A stretch of DNA of 43,734 nucleotides from a virus. A program made the translations under genes and the position numbers. Below are positions 16,501 through 23,275 of this stretch, piece by piece (within the stretch, counting starts at the first letter, position 1; every line of letters starts with the position of its first letter). Where the stretch lies: positions 1 to 43,734 of IMG/VR virus record IMGVR_UViG_3300030109_002521; one strand, given 5' to 3'. Below the pieces are notes generated by a model, which worked only from the letters and a program-made list of their open reading frames with translations, was not told the DNA's origin and searched no databases.

Positions 16501-18705
16501 TAACTTACCTTCTTTTACGTTCTTGCTGTACTCTTTCATAAAGTTGTAAACGGCTCTACCGTTTGCAAACTCTTTTTTATAACCAAACTTTCGTAATATT
16601 TCTTGTATTGTATTAGCTAGCTTGCTAAATACGCCTTCGTTAAAAGTAATTTCACCTTTTTCTATAGCATCGGAAAAAGCTGTAAATATTTCTTCTGAGG
16701 CGAATATAGCGTCACCTTCAAGTCCATAGCTATCTTTTAGTCTTTTTCTAACTGCCTTAACTTGTTTTTTTGTTAAAACACCTATAAAGCTTTTTCCAAG
16801 TTTAATTCTGCCAGCGGGATCAAGACTCTTCATGTGCTTGCCTAAAATACCATGAAGTACCTCGTGTGATCCTACGGTGATGGCGCCTGTTTTACCAGCT
16901 ACATCTTTATTAATAAAAATAGTATCACCAGCTATAAAACCATCAGAACCTGATACATCTTGCTCAGCGATTAAATCTATTTGATTATCAGCATTTTCAG
17001 GTTTAGCGTTATGCTCTTCAGCCATCTTATTATGCTCTTCTCGCATCGCGTCAAATGCTGACTGAGCATCAGTATCATTATCAACGACTTTTACGTCTTT
17101 ACCTATTTGCTTTCCCGCAGTCTCAGCAAAAGCTATAGTTTCAGACAACACTGCTTCACGTCTAGCTTTTCTAACTTCAGCAGCTTGTTCAGTGGCTGCT
17201 ACGTCTGTAGCTCCCTCATACTTGCCTATAATATCGCTAATTTCTTTTTCAACAGCATCAAGAGTTTCTTGAGCTCCTGGCACGGCTTCTATACCTGTTT
17301 TTTCAACATCAGCTTTTGCTTGTCTACGCTTAGCGTCTAACTCAATAAGTTTATCTCTATCAGCTTGATCAGTTATTTTGCTGTCTATTTGAGAGTCTAT
17401 AATCGCTTTCTTCTGTTTTTTAGCAGCTAATTTACCTATGCCAGTAAAATCATTTTCGATTTTTATATCAGCCATAGCGACGTCAATATCGTCAGCGGTG
17501 TCGATAAAATCTTTCATCGTCGCGTAATCTACCTCTACTCCAGCTAGTTTATACGTTGGTGTTTTAGTGCTTAATAGAGCTGCACCTACGCTAATAGGTC
17601 CTACAGCTCCACCGGTCACAGCTTCAAAGCCAATCTCAGCAGCGTCCATTTCTTGATCAGCAGCTAATCTACCAGCAACCTCACCTACACCGCCACCAAT
17701 ACCTTCTACACCTAAACCAGCTCCAGCGCCAGCTGTTCTTCCTAGTTTTACACCTCGCTTTGTAGCGGTAGCTGCTGTTTTACCACCTATTCTGGTTCCA
17801 GCTTTAACAGTTTTCATGACACCTTTTGCTACTCCCGTAGTAACTTTACCGGCAATACCTCCACTTAACGCTTCTATAGAACCAATAGAAAGCCCTCTTG
17901 CAACAGCTCTATTTCTTATCTTTGTACCCTGCGCACTTTCTAATAACTCTTTAATATTTTCATCAGTGAATTCTTTGCCTTGCTCATGAAGTTCTGTTTC
18001 TATAAGTTCGCCAAAAGTCAATGCTGATTCCATAGAATAGCCAAGCCCACCAAGCGCGCCTGGAAGAGTGCCTGCTACTGCGCCTACAGGAACTGTAACT
18101 TCAGCAAAAGGCCCACCAGCTAAACCAGCGCCAGCACCTGCTGCAGCTCCAATACCTGCTCCAGCAGCCATAGAAGCAAACGCATCGTCAGGATTATCAA
18201 AAAGAGTACCAACCTGAGTTGCAAGTGATTGAACAAAAAGCTCAGTCAAAAGCATTGGATCGTCTTTTACACCCCTGAAAAAAGCCGCCCAAGTTGATCC
18301 CTCAGCTTGATATTTTTTAGAAAACTCTTTCATACCCTCTGACTCAGTATATCTAGACGCCTCGTCAGCTTTAGCCTGTATAAACTCTTCAATAACCTCT
18401 TTAGTAGGCGCACCACGCTGCTTAAGTAAGTTGGTAGCTTCTCCCGTAGAACTAGCGGCAACAAAGCCTCTACCTACCCAAGTTTGATCAAACCAATTAA
18501 CTTTAGGAGCGTCTTCTTTTTCAACGCCAATAAGCGTAGAAAAATCTTCTATACTACCCTCGTAACCTGTATCTTTGAAATATGTAAAACTATCGTTTAA
18601 CGCGTTGTCGTTAGTAGCTATCAAGGCTCTATAATCTTGTAAAGTGCCTTTATAACCAGTCTTAACAAAGTGATCGTACGCGTCTTTTAATGCCTGTTCA
18701 TTCAT
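10558..18705 (-). CDS. Giant polyvalent virion/ejection protein: zincin, PD-(D/E)XK nuclease, HAD and GNAT-like regions (2715 aa)
   Basis: Order seen: two 25-residue N-terminal repeats (5-29 and 35-59; TGYKGTLQDY / TGYEGSIEDF); a Gly/Ala-rich hydrophobic segment (179-224); a zincin site HEVLHGILGKH (His614, Glu615, His618, His624); coiled-coil-rich stretches; a PD-(D/E)XK nuclease core (Glu1367, Asp1401, E1414-A-K1416); a HAD core (D1685-F-D-D-T, ILTAR, FADD 1818-1821); a GNAT-like region (about 1855-2005); and a long helical C-terminus with a membrane-like segment (IVYYLAVQNLVFYGL) and basic tail. FSRS motifs lie at 754, 902, 1286, 1670 and 2025, with FSLS at 1849. Multi-enzyme architectures of this kind are known as polyvalent proteins of phages and mobile elements. 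Following 225- and 620-residue partners, it sits where T7 gp16 would. Probably packaged and ejected with DNA. Gene directly abuts the next one. Confidence 0.85.
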   Translation of the reverse strand: MNEQALKDAYDHFVKTGYKGTLQDYRALIATNDNALNDSFTYFKDTGYEGSIEDFSTLIGVEKEDAPKVNWFDQTWVGRGFVAASSTGEATNLLKQRGAPTKEVIEEFIQAKADEASRYTESEGMKEFSKKYQAEGSTWAAFFRGVKDDPMLLTELFVQSLATQVGTLFDNPDDAFASMAAGAGIGAAAGAGAGLAGGPFAEVTVPVGAVAGTLPGALGGLGYSMESALTFGELIETELHEQGKEFTDENIKELLESAQGTKIRNRAVARGLSIGSIEALSGGIAGKVTTGVAKGVMKTVKAGTRIGGKTAATATKRGVKLGRTAGAGAGLGVEGIGGGVGEVAGRLAADQEMDAAEIGFEAVTGGAVGPISVGAALLSTKTPTYKLAGVEVDYATMKDFIDTADDIDVAMADIKIENDFTGIGKLAAKKQKKAIIDSQIDSKITDQADRDKLIELDAKRRQAKADVEKTGIEAVPGAQETLDAVEKEISDIIGKYEGATDVAATEQAAEVRKARREAVLSETIAFAETAGKQIGKDVKVVDNDTDAQSAFDAMREEHNKMAEEHNAKPENADNQIDLIAEQDVSGSDGFIAGDTIFINKDVAGKTGAITVGSHEVLHGILGKHMKSLDPAGRIKLGKSFIGVLTKKQVKAVRKRLKDSYGLEGDAIFASEEIFTAFSDAIEKGEITFNEGVFSKLANTIQEILRKFGYKKEFANGRAVYNFMKEYSKNVKEGKLSKRAIAAAEGGTTATDTQFSRSARVGDTTLTGSLSSPSVVSNWADSAYRAGLQIQPGGYWSGTATGISDFGVDSTGLTKEQSVDFNVQVTDRNQFKLVRSPDMNQATFDLLSKWIDDTNKDFRGRDNVGTLAALGVEGRLGRRNAPRGVKLSTVEIGSPQVDQGVKFSRSRAVDAVNSIEQAAQNEIVEAGREYNKQTFQESDAFEQILNSILNDGGAINSYVKSIVPSKQERDKVIRELSERLINYDPQAERKGDAVGPVTVGEFLMANKNFARLVAKKELAIESQERSRTKSLDAQDNLGRTISETIPDTTETKKTETKKQQKQRILTSLAKVNLENKKIISLRTQLKIAELIEQNPANLEQQLTKLIEKDVTKAVQKEMGSISFDSKNEKIIVSDEYKAFLALAYEDIISGLDVTTIKNNYKNLFDLTKIGVEDKKTKKADKPSLKKDSNFRKAVFKIETNKAKFTKYFTDTTSDVKAQSHYNKLKARQKGLAGIIGEAIVKQAIDTEIAETSTNIDAVVKAKLREFANSLDRQKLETQGNYNDQIKFSRSQVQAALDLKSLIESGETVFDNSGKALLKYRLKYSKKVRDFVYNELYSAGLLQDKSDIEFIGKGFRKLVKAGTRGIAYEAFLIDQAIAIEKKYGKDAMEVTLRKPSEVGGLPDVQIKIHGKTFNIEAKMTNAQYSSVTFAVSEDGNFIVKKDYTFNDQIKPLGDQVQKGIKEAKSYLKKKYNYDWKDITTLPTEYYNDLKKTPVTIDGVEYSSYINAMSASMEISLDVISEIYNKKSNYPVDTIQLMGRGLFHMGTGPNPLNLPVLKGKGTMTLRIGSNSEKRAATMADVNNGTVDSIYTDGTNTKKKGERKTKRRVKSGNKKLSFRAIPGIPKSTLETLTSDKSIGNVAALDALMQSDEVAAMELVKKSKSEQVFSDAILFSRSANNETQGISVLDFDDTLATTKSKVIVTKPDGDQFKLNAEEFAAQGSTLLEEGHKFDFSEFNQVVEGEIAPLFNKALKLAKKFGTDNMYILTARAPEAQVAIKQFLDANGLNIPAENIVGLGRSEASAKAEWIAGKIGEGFNDFYFADDAIQNVRAVENMLSRSNVKAKVQQAKVKFSLSTEQNLNWKTDSIGYMTTSFNVDGNNYNVTFYPTDLDDANFELEFDLVTEAGVTQEMTGTGSQFKVLSTVYNGLLDVVKQKPGIETIGFSALTKDKSRVRVYTVLMDKLSKQLGWKNNIYEYSSGSQIDFELAKPKVPKRKAKATQSVASIPAVRNMLNQFDVKSPVQKGRVQFSRSMNEQFNNMLEELTGVDANEIIGAARARKRGLKRGRFRFFIPPSHEDLLGLLYNFMGTGRRGDAHRAFFEKALIKPLSRAFRELDVAKQSIANDFKELNKKFKDVKKKLKRKIPGSDFTFEDAIRVYLFNKNGHSVPGLTETEVTELANKVKSDPRLKAYADAIEAISRQDGFVKPTDSWTAGDLRTDLDDATGRIGRKKYLAEFLENAKIIFSEENLNKIEAEYGRGLREAIEDMLYRIETGRNRPSGSNKLVNAFVNFINAAVSNVMFFNIRSAVLQQMSIVNFLNFADNNIFAAAKAFANQKQFWADFAMIFNSPEMKQRRGGIGTDVNGAELAANIKNSRNPLKKALAELLRMGFTPTQIADSFAIAIGGAPFYRNRVKTYMKQGMSKAQAEARAWLDFQETAQATQQSARPDMVSQQQASPLGKFILAFQNVTSQFNRLAKKAFLDIKNRRITSPNSTQLQSDMSNASRIVYYLAVQNLVFYGLQQALFAMMFDEDEDDEKMLKKKGRVINGSIDSVLRGAGVYGAIAATIKNMAIKHMEQRDAGYNKDESAVLLEMLNVSPPLGIKARQIVNAEKTLNYEKDAIEEMETFDIDNPMWSAVANYISATTNIPTSQIYRNVQNARGALDERYETWQRILMSLGWSKYNIGADDVVEEDSKSKKKKKHGESSDSGRTVKRRTIKR

Positions 18706-18706
18706 A

Positions 18707-20569
18707 TTATTGAGGATTATACTGCGCTCCGCTTCCCTGCGTTACTCCAGAATCTATATCAGCCTGCGTTCTATTCTTAAGCTCTTCTTTAGCTTCGTTG
18801 AACGGCGGGAGCGACATTAACTGGTTAAACATAGCTATGTTCCAATCTTGATCTCTATTAGTTTGGAAACTAAATCTAATAGCATTACCAACTCCAGCAT
18901 TAGTATCCATGTATTCACCCATACCATCTATCAACTCTTGAGTCCACTTCATCTTATCTCCATTGGCATCCATCATAAACATAACGTCGGATTGATTAGC
19001 CCACCAACTGCCTTCATCTAAATAGTAACCCCTTCCATCTTGAGGGCGCATATTGTACTTTTTATTTAATTGATCTGCAGCATTTCCAGCGCTTTGAGAA
19101 CCATCAGGCGCAAGCCAATCTCCTGATTCAAGTGTTGCTTCACCTTTTAAGTTAGCGTCTTCAATAGTGTTTGTTCGAGCGCTTGTAGATGTCCAAACAA
19201 ACTGGTTAGGTGGATCTCCTTTATCTGCACCTTCTTTATCAGCTACTTCATAACGACTAAGTTCATTACCGTCACCATCTGTATACATACCCGTATCAGG
19301 ATCAAATTTATATGACCCGTAGTTACCAGTAAAGTCTTCACCTCGATCAATATGAGCTCTCATCTGCTCAAACTTCTCAGCATGAACCCAACCAATACCA
19401 GGCATGTTAGCTCCTACGTGACCGCTTTTTTCATCACCACCTTCACCACCTCCTGTAGGTCTATCTCTAACACCAAAGTCAAATGCTTTTCTAGCTTCTG
19501 TGTCAGCATAAAATTTAGCGGCTGCTTTATGCGCAACTCTACGTTGACTGGCATCAGGATCAGTAAGAGCCTTAATCATAGCGTTAACGTTTTCTTCGTT
19601 AACAAAGTCTGCGTCGTCAATATCACCGTCACCATCGTAGTCAAACTGGCTAGCATCCATGTCGTTTAAAACTTGTATTACTTCTTTAAACTCAGGGCTA
19701 CTAGTATCTTTCAGCGTGTCAACATAACTTTTTTCACTCCAACCCATTGGGTGGTTTATCATGCTTTTAAACTTATCTGGTGACTGATTAAACGTCGTTT
19801 CCATATCAGAAGATATCCTGTTATATACTTCATCAAAATTAGCTTTAGGATGCTTAGTAGCCCAATCTTGCCATCCAAAAATTACGTCATTTTGCTTTGT
19901 AATAAAATCGTAATCTTTTTTAGTACCGTTTATTTTCTTTTGTATATCGAATATAGTACCTTCTATTGTTTGTTCTTCACCAGCTTCATTAGTAAACTTA
20001 TAAGAGTATACTGTTTCACCTTTTTCGTTTTTAGTTTTACTAAAGCCAGGATCTGTTTCTTCTTCAGCAGCATTTTTAGCCACTTGGTTTAGAAAATTAG
20101 TGTAGTCAGCACCTAATTGATTTGGATCGTGAAGATTATTTTGTAAAGTACTTAACACGTCTGTTTTAGCAGCGTCTACATTAGCAGCAGTTTTTATTTC
20201 TTTATTTATTTCGTACATTAAATCTTCTCTCTGCTTCTTTCCCTTTCTACCAAATGGTATCTCTTTCATGCGAGCTCTATAGTCTTCCATTTTGGCTTGC
20301 ATCTCTTGGCGCTCAGTTTGACTTAGCTCCCCGTTATTGAGCTTAACTCCAAAAGCATCAATAGTATCTCGTAGCTCACTACCAGCTATATCTGCTGCTA
20401 AAGCTGCTTTTTTAAAATTAGATTCCATACTATCCAACAGATCACCACGCGCTTCTAGCATACTGTCTAGTGACTTCGTCATATCAGCTGGGCCCATAGA
20501 CCTAGCAAGACTACCTGCCGATGCTACTAACGTAGAATCTGCTCCTATATTCATTCCTGTTGTTGCCAT
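18707..20569 (-). CDS. Internal virion / ejection protein B candidate with EF-hand-like loop (620 aa)
   Basis: Largely helical N-terminus (1-165), a small beta insert (about 183-215), then a perfect 12-residue EF-hand-type loop at Asp310-Asp321 (DYDGDGDIDDAD) preceded and followed by helices. The C-terminal half is Asp/Gly-rich with mixed structure. No signal peptide. It lies between the 225- and 2715-residue genes with 1- and 13-base gaps, matching the size order of T7 gp14, gp15 and gp16. A virion-internal partner of the giant protein is therefore inferred; sequence homology to gp15 is not visible. Confidence 0.65.
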   Translation of the reverse strand: MATTGMNIGADSTLVASAGSLARSMGPADMTKSLDSMLEARGDLLDSMESNFKKAALAADIAGSELRDTIDAFGVKLNNGELSQTERQEMQAKMEDYRARMKEIPFGRKGKKQREDLMYEINKEIKTAANVDAAKTDVLSTLQNNLHDPNQLGADYTNFLNQVAKNAAEEETDPGFSKTKNEKGETVYSYKFTNEAGEEQTIEGTIFDIQKKINGTKKDYDFITKQNDVIFGWQDWATKHPKANFDEVYNRISSDMETTFNQSPDKFKSMINHPMGWSEKSYVDTLKDTSSPEFKEVIQVLNDMDASQFDYDGDGDIDDADFVNEENVNAMIKALTDPDASQRRVAHKAAAKFYADTEARKAFDFGVRDRPTGGGEGGDEKSGHVGANMPGIGWVHAEKFEQMRAHIDRGEDFTGNYGSYKFDPDTGMYTDGDGNELSRYEVADKEGADKGDPPNQFVWTSTSARTNTIEDANLKGEATLESGDWLAPDGSQSAGNAADQLNKKYNMRPQDGRGYYLDEGSWWANQSDVMFMMDANGDKMKWTQELIDGMGEYMDTNAGVGNAIRFSFQTNRDQDWNIAMFNQLMSLPPFNEAKEELKNRTQADIDSGVTQGSGAQYNPQ

Positions 20570-20582
20570 GTTGTTTTTATCA

Positions 20583-21260
20583 TTAAGGTATTAATCCAGC
20601 CGCAGTAGTAGCCATATTCCCAAAAGCCTGTGCGTTTTGCATCTGCATCTGTATACCTGCTTGCTGCATAGCCATTTGATTTTGCATAGCTTGTTGTCTA
20701 CTTGCTTGAGCGCCTGCTGCGCCTTGAAACTGCATGCCAAGTAGAGTAGCTTGCCTTTGCATTTCTGCTTCTTGTACCATTTGTTCACCTTGTCTTTGCG
20801 CTAGATCTACTCCTTGCGCACCTTTAGCTGCTGCTAATTGGTTTGCTTGCTCTTGACGAGCTATATCCGTAGATATCTGCCTAGCTTGCATAGCCCCTTG
20901 TCCAGCCATTGCTTGAGCTAAACTAGCTATACCAGTAGCGCCGGCAGCTCCTTGCATAGTCTGCATTATATTAGCTCTTTGCTGCGCTCCACGCTCTGCT
21001 TGAAATCTAGCGGCTTCCTGATTTACAGTAAGATCTTCAAACACATTCTGCATACCTGCATATGGATTTACAAACTCAAAATCTCTATAACGCTGTTTCT
21101 GTTGTTCTAGCAAGCCCATTTGCTCTTTCTGAAACTCTAGCTGATCAGCAGACTGCTGCGCTGCTAAAGCGCTAGCTTCTCTCTGAGCTCTACGCCCTTT
21201 GCCCGCGGCGTTTGCTTGCAGAAGCATGCCTCCTGCTGCTATTGCTGTTGTCCAACCCAT
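20583..21260 (-). CDS. Ala/Gln-rich internal virion (ejection) protein A candidate (225 aa)
   Basis: N-terminal hydrophobic Gly/Ala segment (GWTTAIAAGGMLLQANAAG), then a long helical, Gln/Ala/Met-rich protein (MQMQNAQAFGNMATTAAG at the end). This composition and length match small DNA-ejection proteins such as T7 gp14 and P22 gp7/gp20, which line the ejection conduit through the envelope. It shares one base (TAATG) with the upstream GNAT-like gene. Function is assigned from composition and order, not from a specific motif. Confidence 0.68.
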   Translation of the reverse strand: MGWTTAIAAGGMLLQANAAGKGRRAQREASALAAQQSADQLEFQKEQMGLLEQQKQRYRDFEFVNPYAGMQNVFEDLTVNQEAARFQAERGAQQRANIMQTMQGAAGATGIASLAQAMAGQGAMQARQISTDIARQEQANQLAAAKGAQGVDLAQRQGEQMVQEAEMQRQATLLGMQFQGAAGAQASRQQAMQNQMAMQQAGIQMQMQNAQAFGNMATTAAGLIP

Positions 21261-21673
21261 TATTGTATTCTTTTTATTACCTCGTAAGACGGCTTTTTAT
21301 CAACATGCCACCCGAGTTTATTAAACTTATTCATTAGTCCTTTATTTTTGCCTATATGTAGTATACTTTTAATACCTAAATCTATACAAAATTTTTCAGC
21401 ACCAGATATTAAAAGCTCTACCGCATTGTCTCTATCATTTTCTCTATAGTCAGGATCAGATACTATAAAATCAAACCAAGCGCCTTTTGAGTTTGTTAAG
21501 TACACAAACCCTGCTACTATCGGTTTTTTATTTTTCTCTACCATAAAACCGCCTACGCCATCTTGTGGTAAAAGTTCTTTAGGTAATACTGGCCACTTCC
21601 ACTTAGTCCACCAATCACATATTATCTCGTAGTCTTCTTCTGTTAAAGACCTTAATACTAATTCGTCACTCAT
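21260..21673 (-). CDS. GNAT-like acetyltransferase, noncanonical acetyl-CoA loop (137 aa)
   Basis: Layout resembles a short GNAT domain: an N-terminal strand (LVLRSLTEEDYEIICDWW), central strands GGFMVEKNK and AGFVYLTN, strand WFDFIVSDPDYR before a long helix, and a closing LMNKFNKLGWHV. The usual Q/R-x-x-G-x-G/A pyrophosphate loop is replaced by RENDRDNA, so acetyl-CoA binding may be altered or lost. It sits alone among tail and ejection genes and follows a 9-base inverted repeat. Modification of virion or host proteins is possible; the substrate is unknown. Confidence 0.62.
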   Translation of the reverse strand: MSDELVLRSLTEEDYEIICDWWTKWKWPVLPKELLPQDGVGGFMVEKNKKPIVAGFVYLTNSKGAWFDFIVSDPDYRENDRDNAVELLISGAEKFCIDLGIKSILHIGKNKGLMNKFNKLGWHVDKKPSYEVIKRIQ

Positions 21674-21684
21674 TATATTTAATT

Positions 21685-21711
21685 TAACTATATTATACTA
21701 ATATATAGTTA
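21685..21711. promoter_or_regulatory. Inverted repeat, 9-bp arms and 9-base spacer
   Basis: In the 51-base gap upstream of the GNAT-like gene lies taactatat, nine bases, then atatagtta: a perfect 9-bp inverted repeat made only of A/T apart from one G-C pair per arm. It lies 12 bases upstream of the ATG on the minus strand. It could be an operator, part of a phage promoter or a weak RNA hairpin. In an A/T-rich genome a chance origin is also possible. Confidence 0.35.
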
Positions 21712-21724
21712 CATTTTCTAGTAA

Positions 21725-22030
21725 TTATTTACTACTTTCTGCTACACCCGTGCTAACAGCAAACAACTCTACGTAATCTGAGCTAGAGTTTTCCATTTTT
21801 AATTCAGCAAAATAACCTTTTAAACCTCCAGTATTACATTGGCTATTCTTAGCAAAAAGTAAGAAAGCATTATTTGGAATAAAAGGATTACCGCTAATAC
21901 GCACAGAGCTAGCATTAATTTCTGTTATAGCGCTTAGCTGTACAGGTGACCCGCTGCCTACGACGTAGTACGCAATATCTCCAACTTGCAAAGATGCGTT
22001 AGTAACTGGGGCGTTTAAATGTATTATCAT
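21725..22030 (-). CDS. Small virion accessory protein (101 aa)
   Basis: Beta-rich protein starting MIIHLNAPVTNASLQVGDIAY, with no signal peptide. The phrase NAPVTNASLQVGD and a later FAKNSQCNTGGLKGYFAEL are its most distinctive parts; short proteins of this style are often found by phage tail genes, but I cannot name a family. Its ATG overlaps the stop of the 415-residue gene (ATGA, 22027-22030), tying their expression. Probably a tail or decoration component. Confidence 0.62.
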   Translation of the reverse strand: MIIHLNAPVTNASLQVGDIAYYVVGSGSPVQLSAITEINASSVRISGNPFIPNNAFLLFAKNSQCNTGGLKGYFAELKMENSSSDYVELFAVSTGVAESSK

Positions 22031-23274
22031 GATGCTGCTCCTGGTGTTATAAAGTTATCTAAAAGTAGACTTATAGTTCTGCTAACGCTTCCAGCGTTTG
22101 TTATTTCAAAACCTATGGTTAATTCTATTTCTTGTTGAAACGTATCAAATGTAGCAGAAAGTCCTACACCTGCGTTGTCTTCACTGCTTAAGTCTTGAGC
22201 TGAAGACATTTCAATAGTTCCAGCGCTTGCAGCACCACCGGCATTAGCAGAAACAGATGAAACTGTTATTCCACTAGCTATACCAGCAAGCGATATGTTT
22301 GCAGTTTTTCCAATACCATAAGTTCCGGTTAGATGTAATGTAGCGTCACTACCAGTAGTAGCTCCACCGGCTGTAACCGCGTGTGTTACAAGACCTGTCT
22401 TTACATCAGCTTTTTTTGCTGTCGCTGTTACTAAAATTCCATTAATACCAAGCCCTATAGCATCATATATGCTTTTAGCACCTATAGCATGGAACGTTAA
22501 CGTAGCGCCATCGCTATTTAAAGTTTGCGCAGCGCTAAGTGTTATCCTTTTCTTTTCAACACCACTAATTAAAACGTTAGGCTCTACTTTTGTAATAAAC
22601 GGTATGCCAGATAAATTAGGACCGCTTACTAAAACCATGCCAGCCGCTATATCAGTTGTAGAGTCTACAAGAAGTGTAGTACTTGAGCTAGTAGTTCCGT
22701 CTAGCGTTGTAGTCTTTATAAACACAAGATCAGTTGCTAAGTCTGGCGCTCTTTCTACTTTTAAACCATTGCTTCCAGTTTGTGTTGTAGCATTTACTAA
22801 GGTAGCTGTACTTTTAACAGTAGTATTGCTAGCTTTAGTAGGAGAAATAGTTGTTGCTACGTTTGCCGAAGGAGGTGATGTAGTATAATTACTAGTGTTA
22901 GCAGTGTTGTACTCTAGTGTTACCACTACATCAACTACTTGAGTAAGACTTTTATTTATAGCTTTTCTATTTCCAGATATAACTGTATTTGTTGATGCGT
23001 CAGCAATTAATATAACGTTATATGTAGTGCTACTTACAACTGAAGGAAATGTAATTCTTTTTTGAAATACACTTCCACCAATAGTACCTTTTAAATTACA
23101 TCTTGGAATATGACCGTTAACAAACGTGTTATTTACAAAATCGTAAAACTTACCAGCGCTGTCTACTATTTGCAATACAAAAGAGGCCCCAGACTCTCCT
23201 TCAATAGATACAGTTCTACTTTGCCCTGACTCCGGTAAATTTGATATTGGTATATTTAAATTTCGTAACTGCAT
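22027..23274 (-). CDS. Beta-rich virion/tail accessory protein (415 aa)
   Basis: Thr/Ser/Ala/Gly-rich, nearly Cys-free protein beginning MQLRNLNIPISNLPESGQSR. An N-terminal beta domain (about 1-120) is followed by a low-complexity Thr/Ser stretch (about 125-170) and then by domains with Ig-like or fibre-like strand patterns. No signal peptide. It follows the giant tail protein with a one-base gap. A fibre, collar or decoration protein is the most likely reading, based on composition and neighbours. Confidence 0.68.
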   Translation of the reverse strand: MQLRNLNIPISNLPESGQSRTVSIEGESGASFVLQIVDSAGKFYDFVNNTFVNGHIPRCNLKGTIGGSVFQKRITFPSVVSSTTYNVILIADASTNTVISGNRKAINKSLTQVVDVVVTLEYNTANTSNYTTSPPSANVATTISPTKASNTTVKSTATLVNATTQTGSNGLKVERAPDLATDLVFIKTTTLDGTTSSSTTLLVDSTTDIAAGMVLVSGPNLSGIPFITKVEPNVLISGVEKKRITLSAAQTLNSDGATLTFHAIGAKSIYDAIGLGINGILVTATAKKADVKTGLVTHAVTAGGATTGSDATLHLTGTYGIGKTANISLAGIASGITVSSVSANAGGAASAGTIEMSSAQDLSSEDNAGVGLSATFDTFQQEIELTIGFEITNAGSVSRTISLLLDNFITPGAAS

Positions 23275-23275
23275 A

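Noticed and set aside
10558-18705. Reading the giant protein as a virion RNA polymerase as in N4 or crAss-like phages
   Set aside because: No DxDGD/DFDGD-type polymerase motif or other RNA polymerase signature was seen; FDDT and FADD fit a HAD phosphatase instead.
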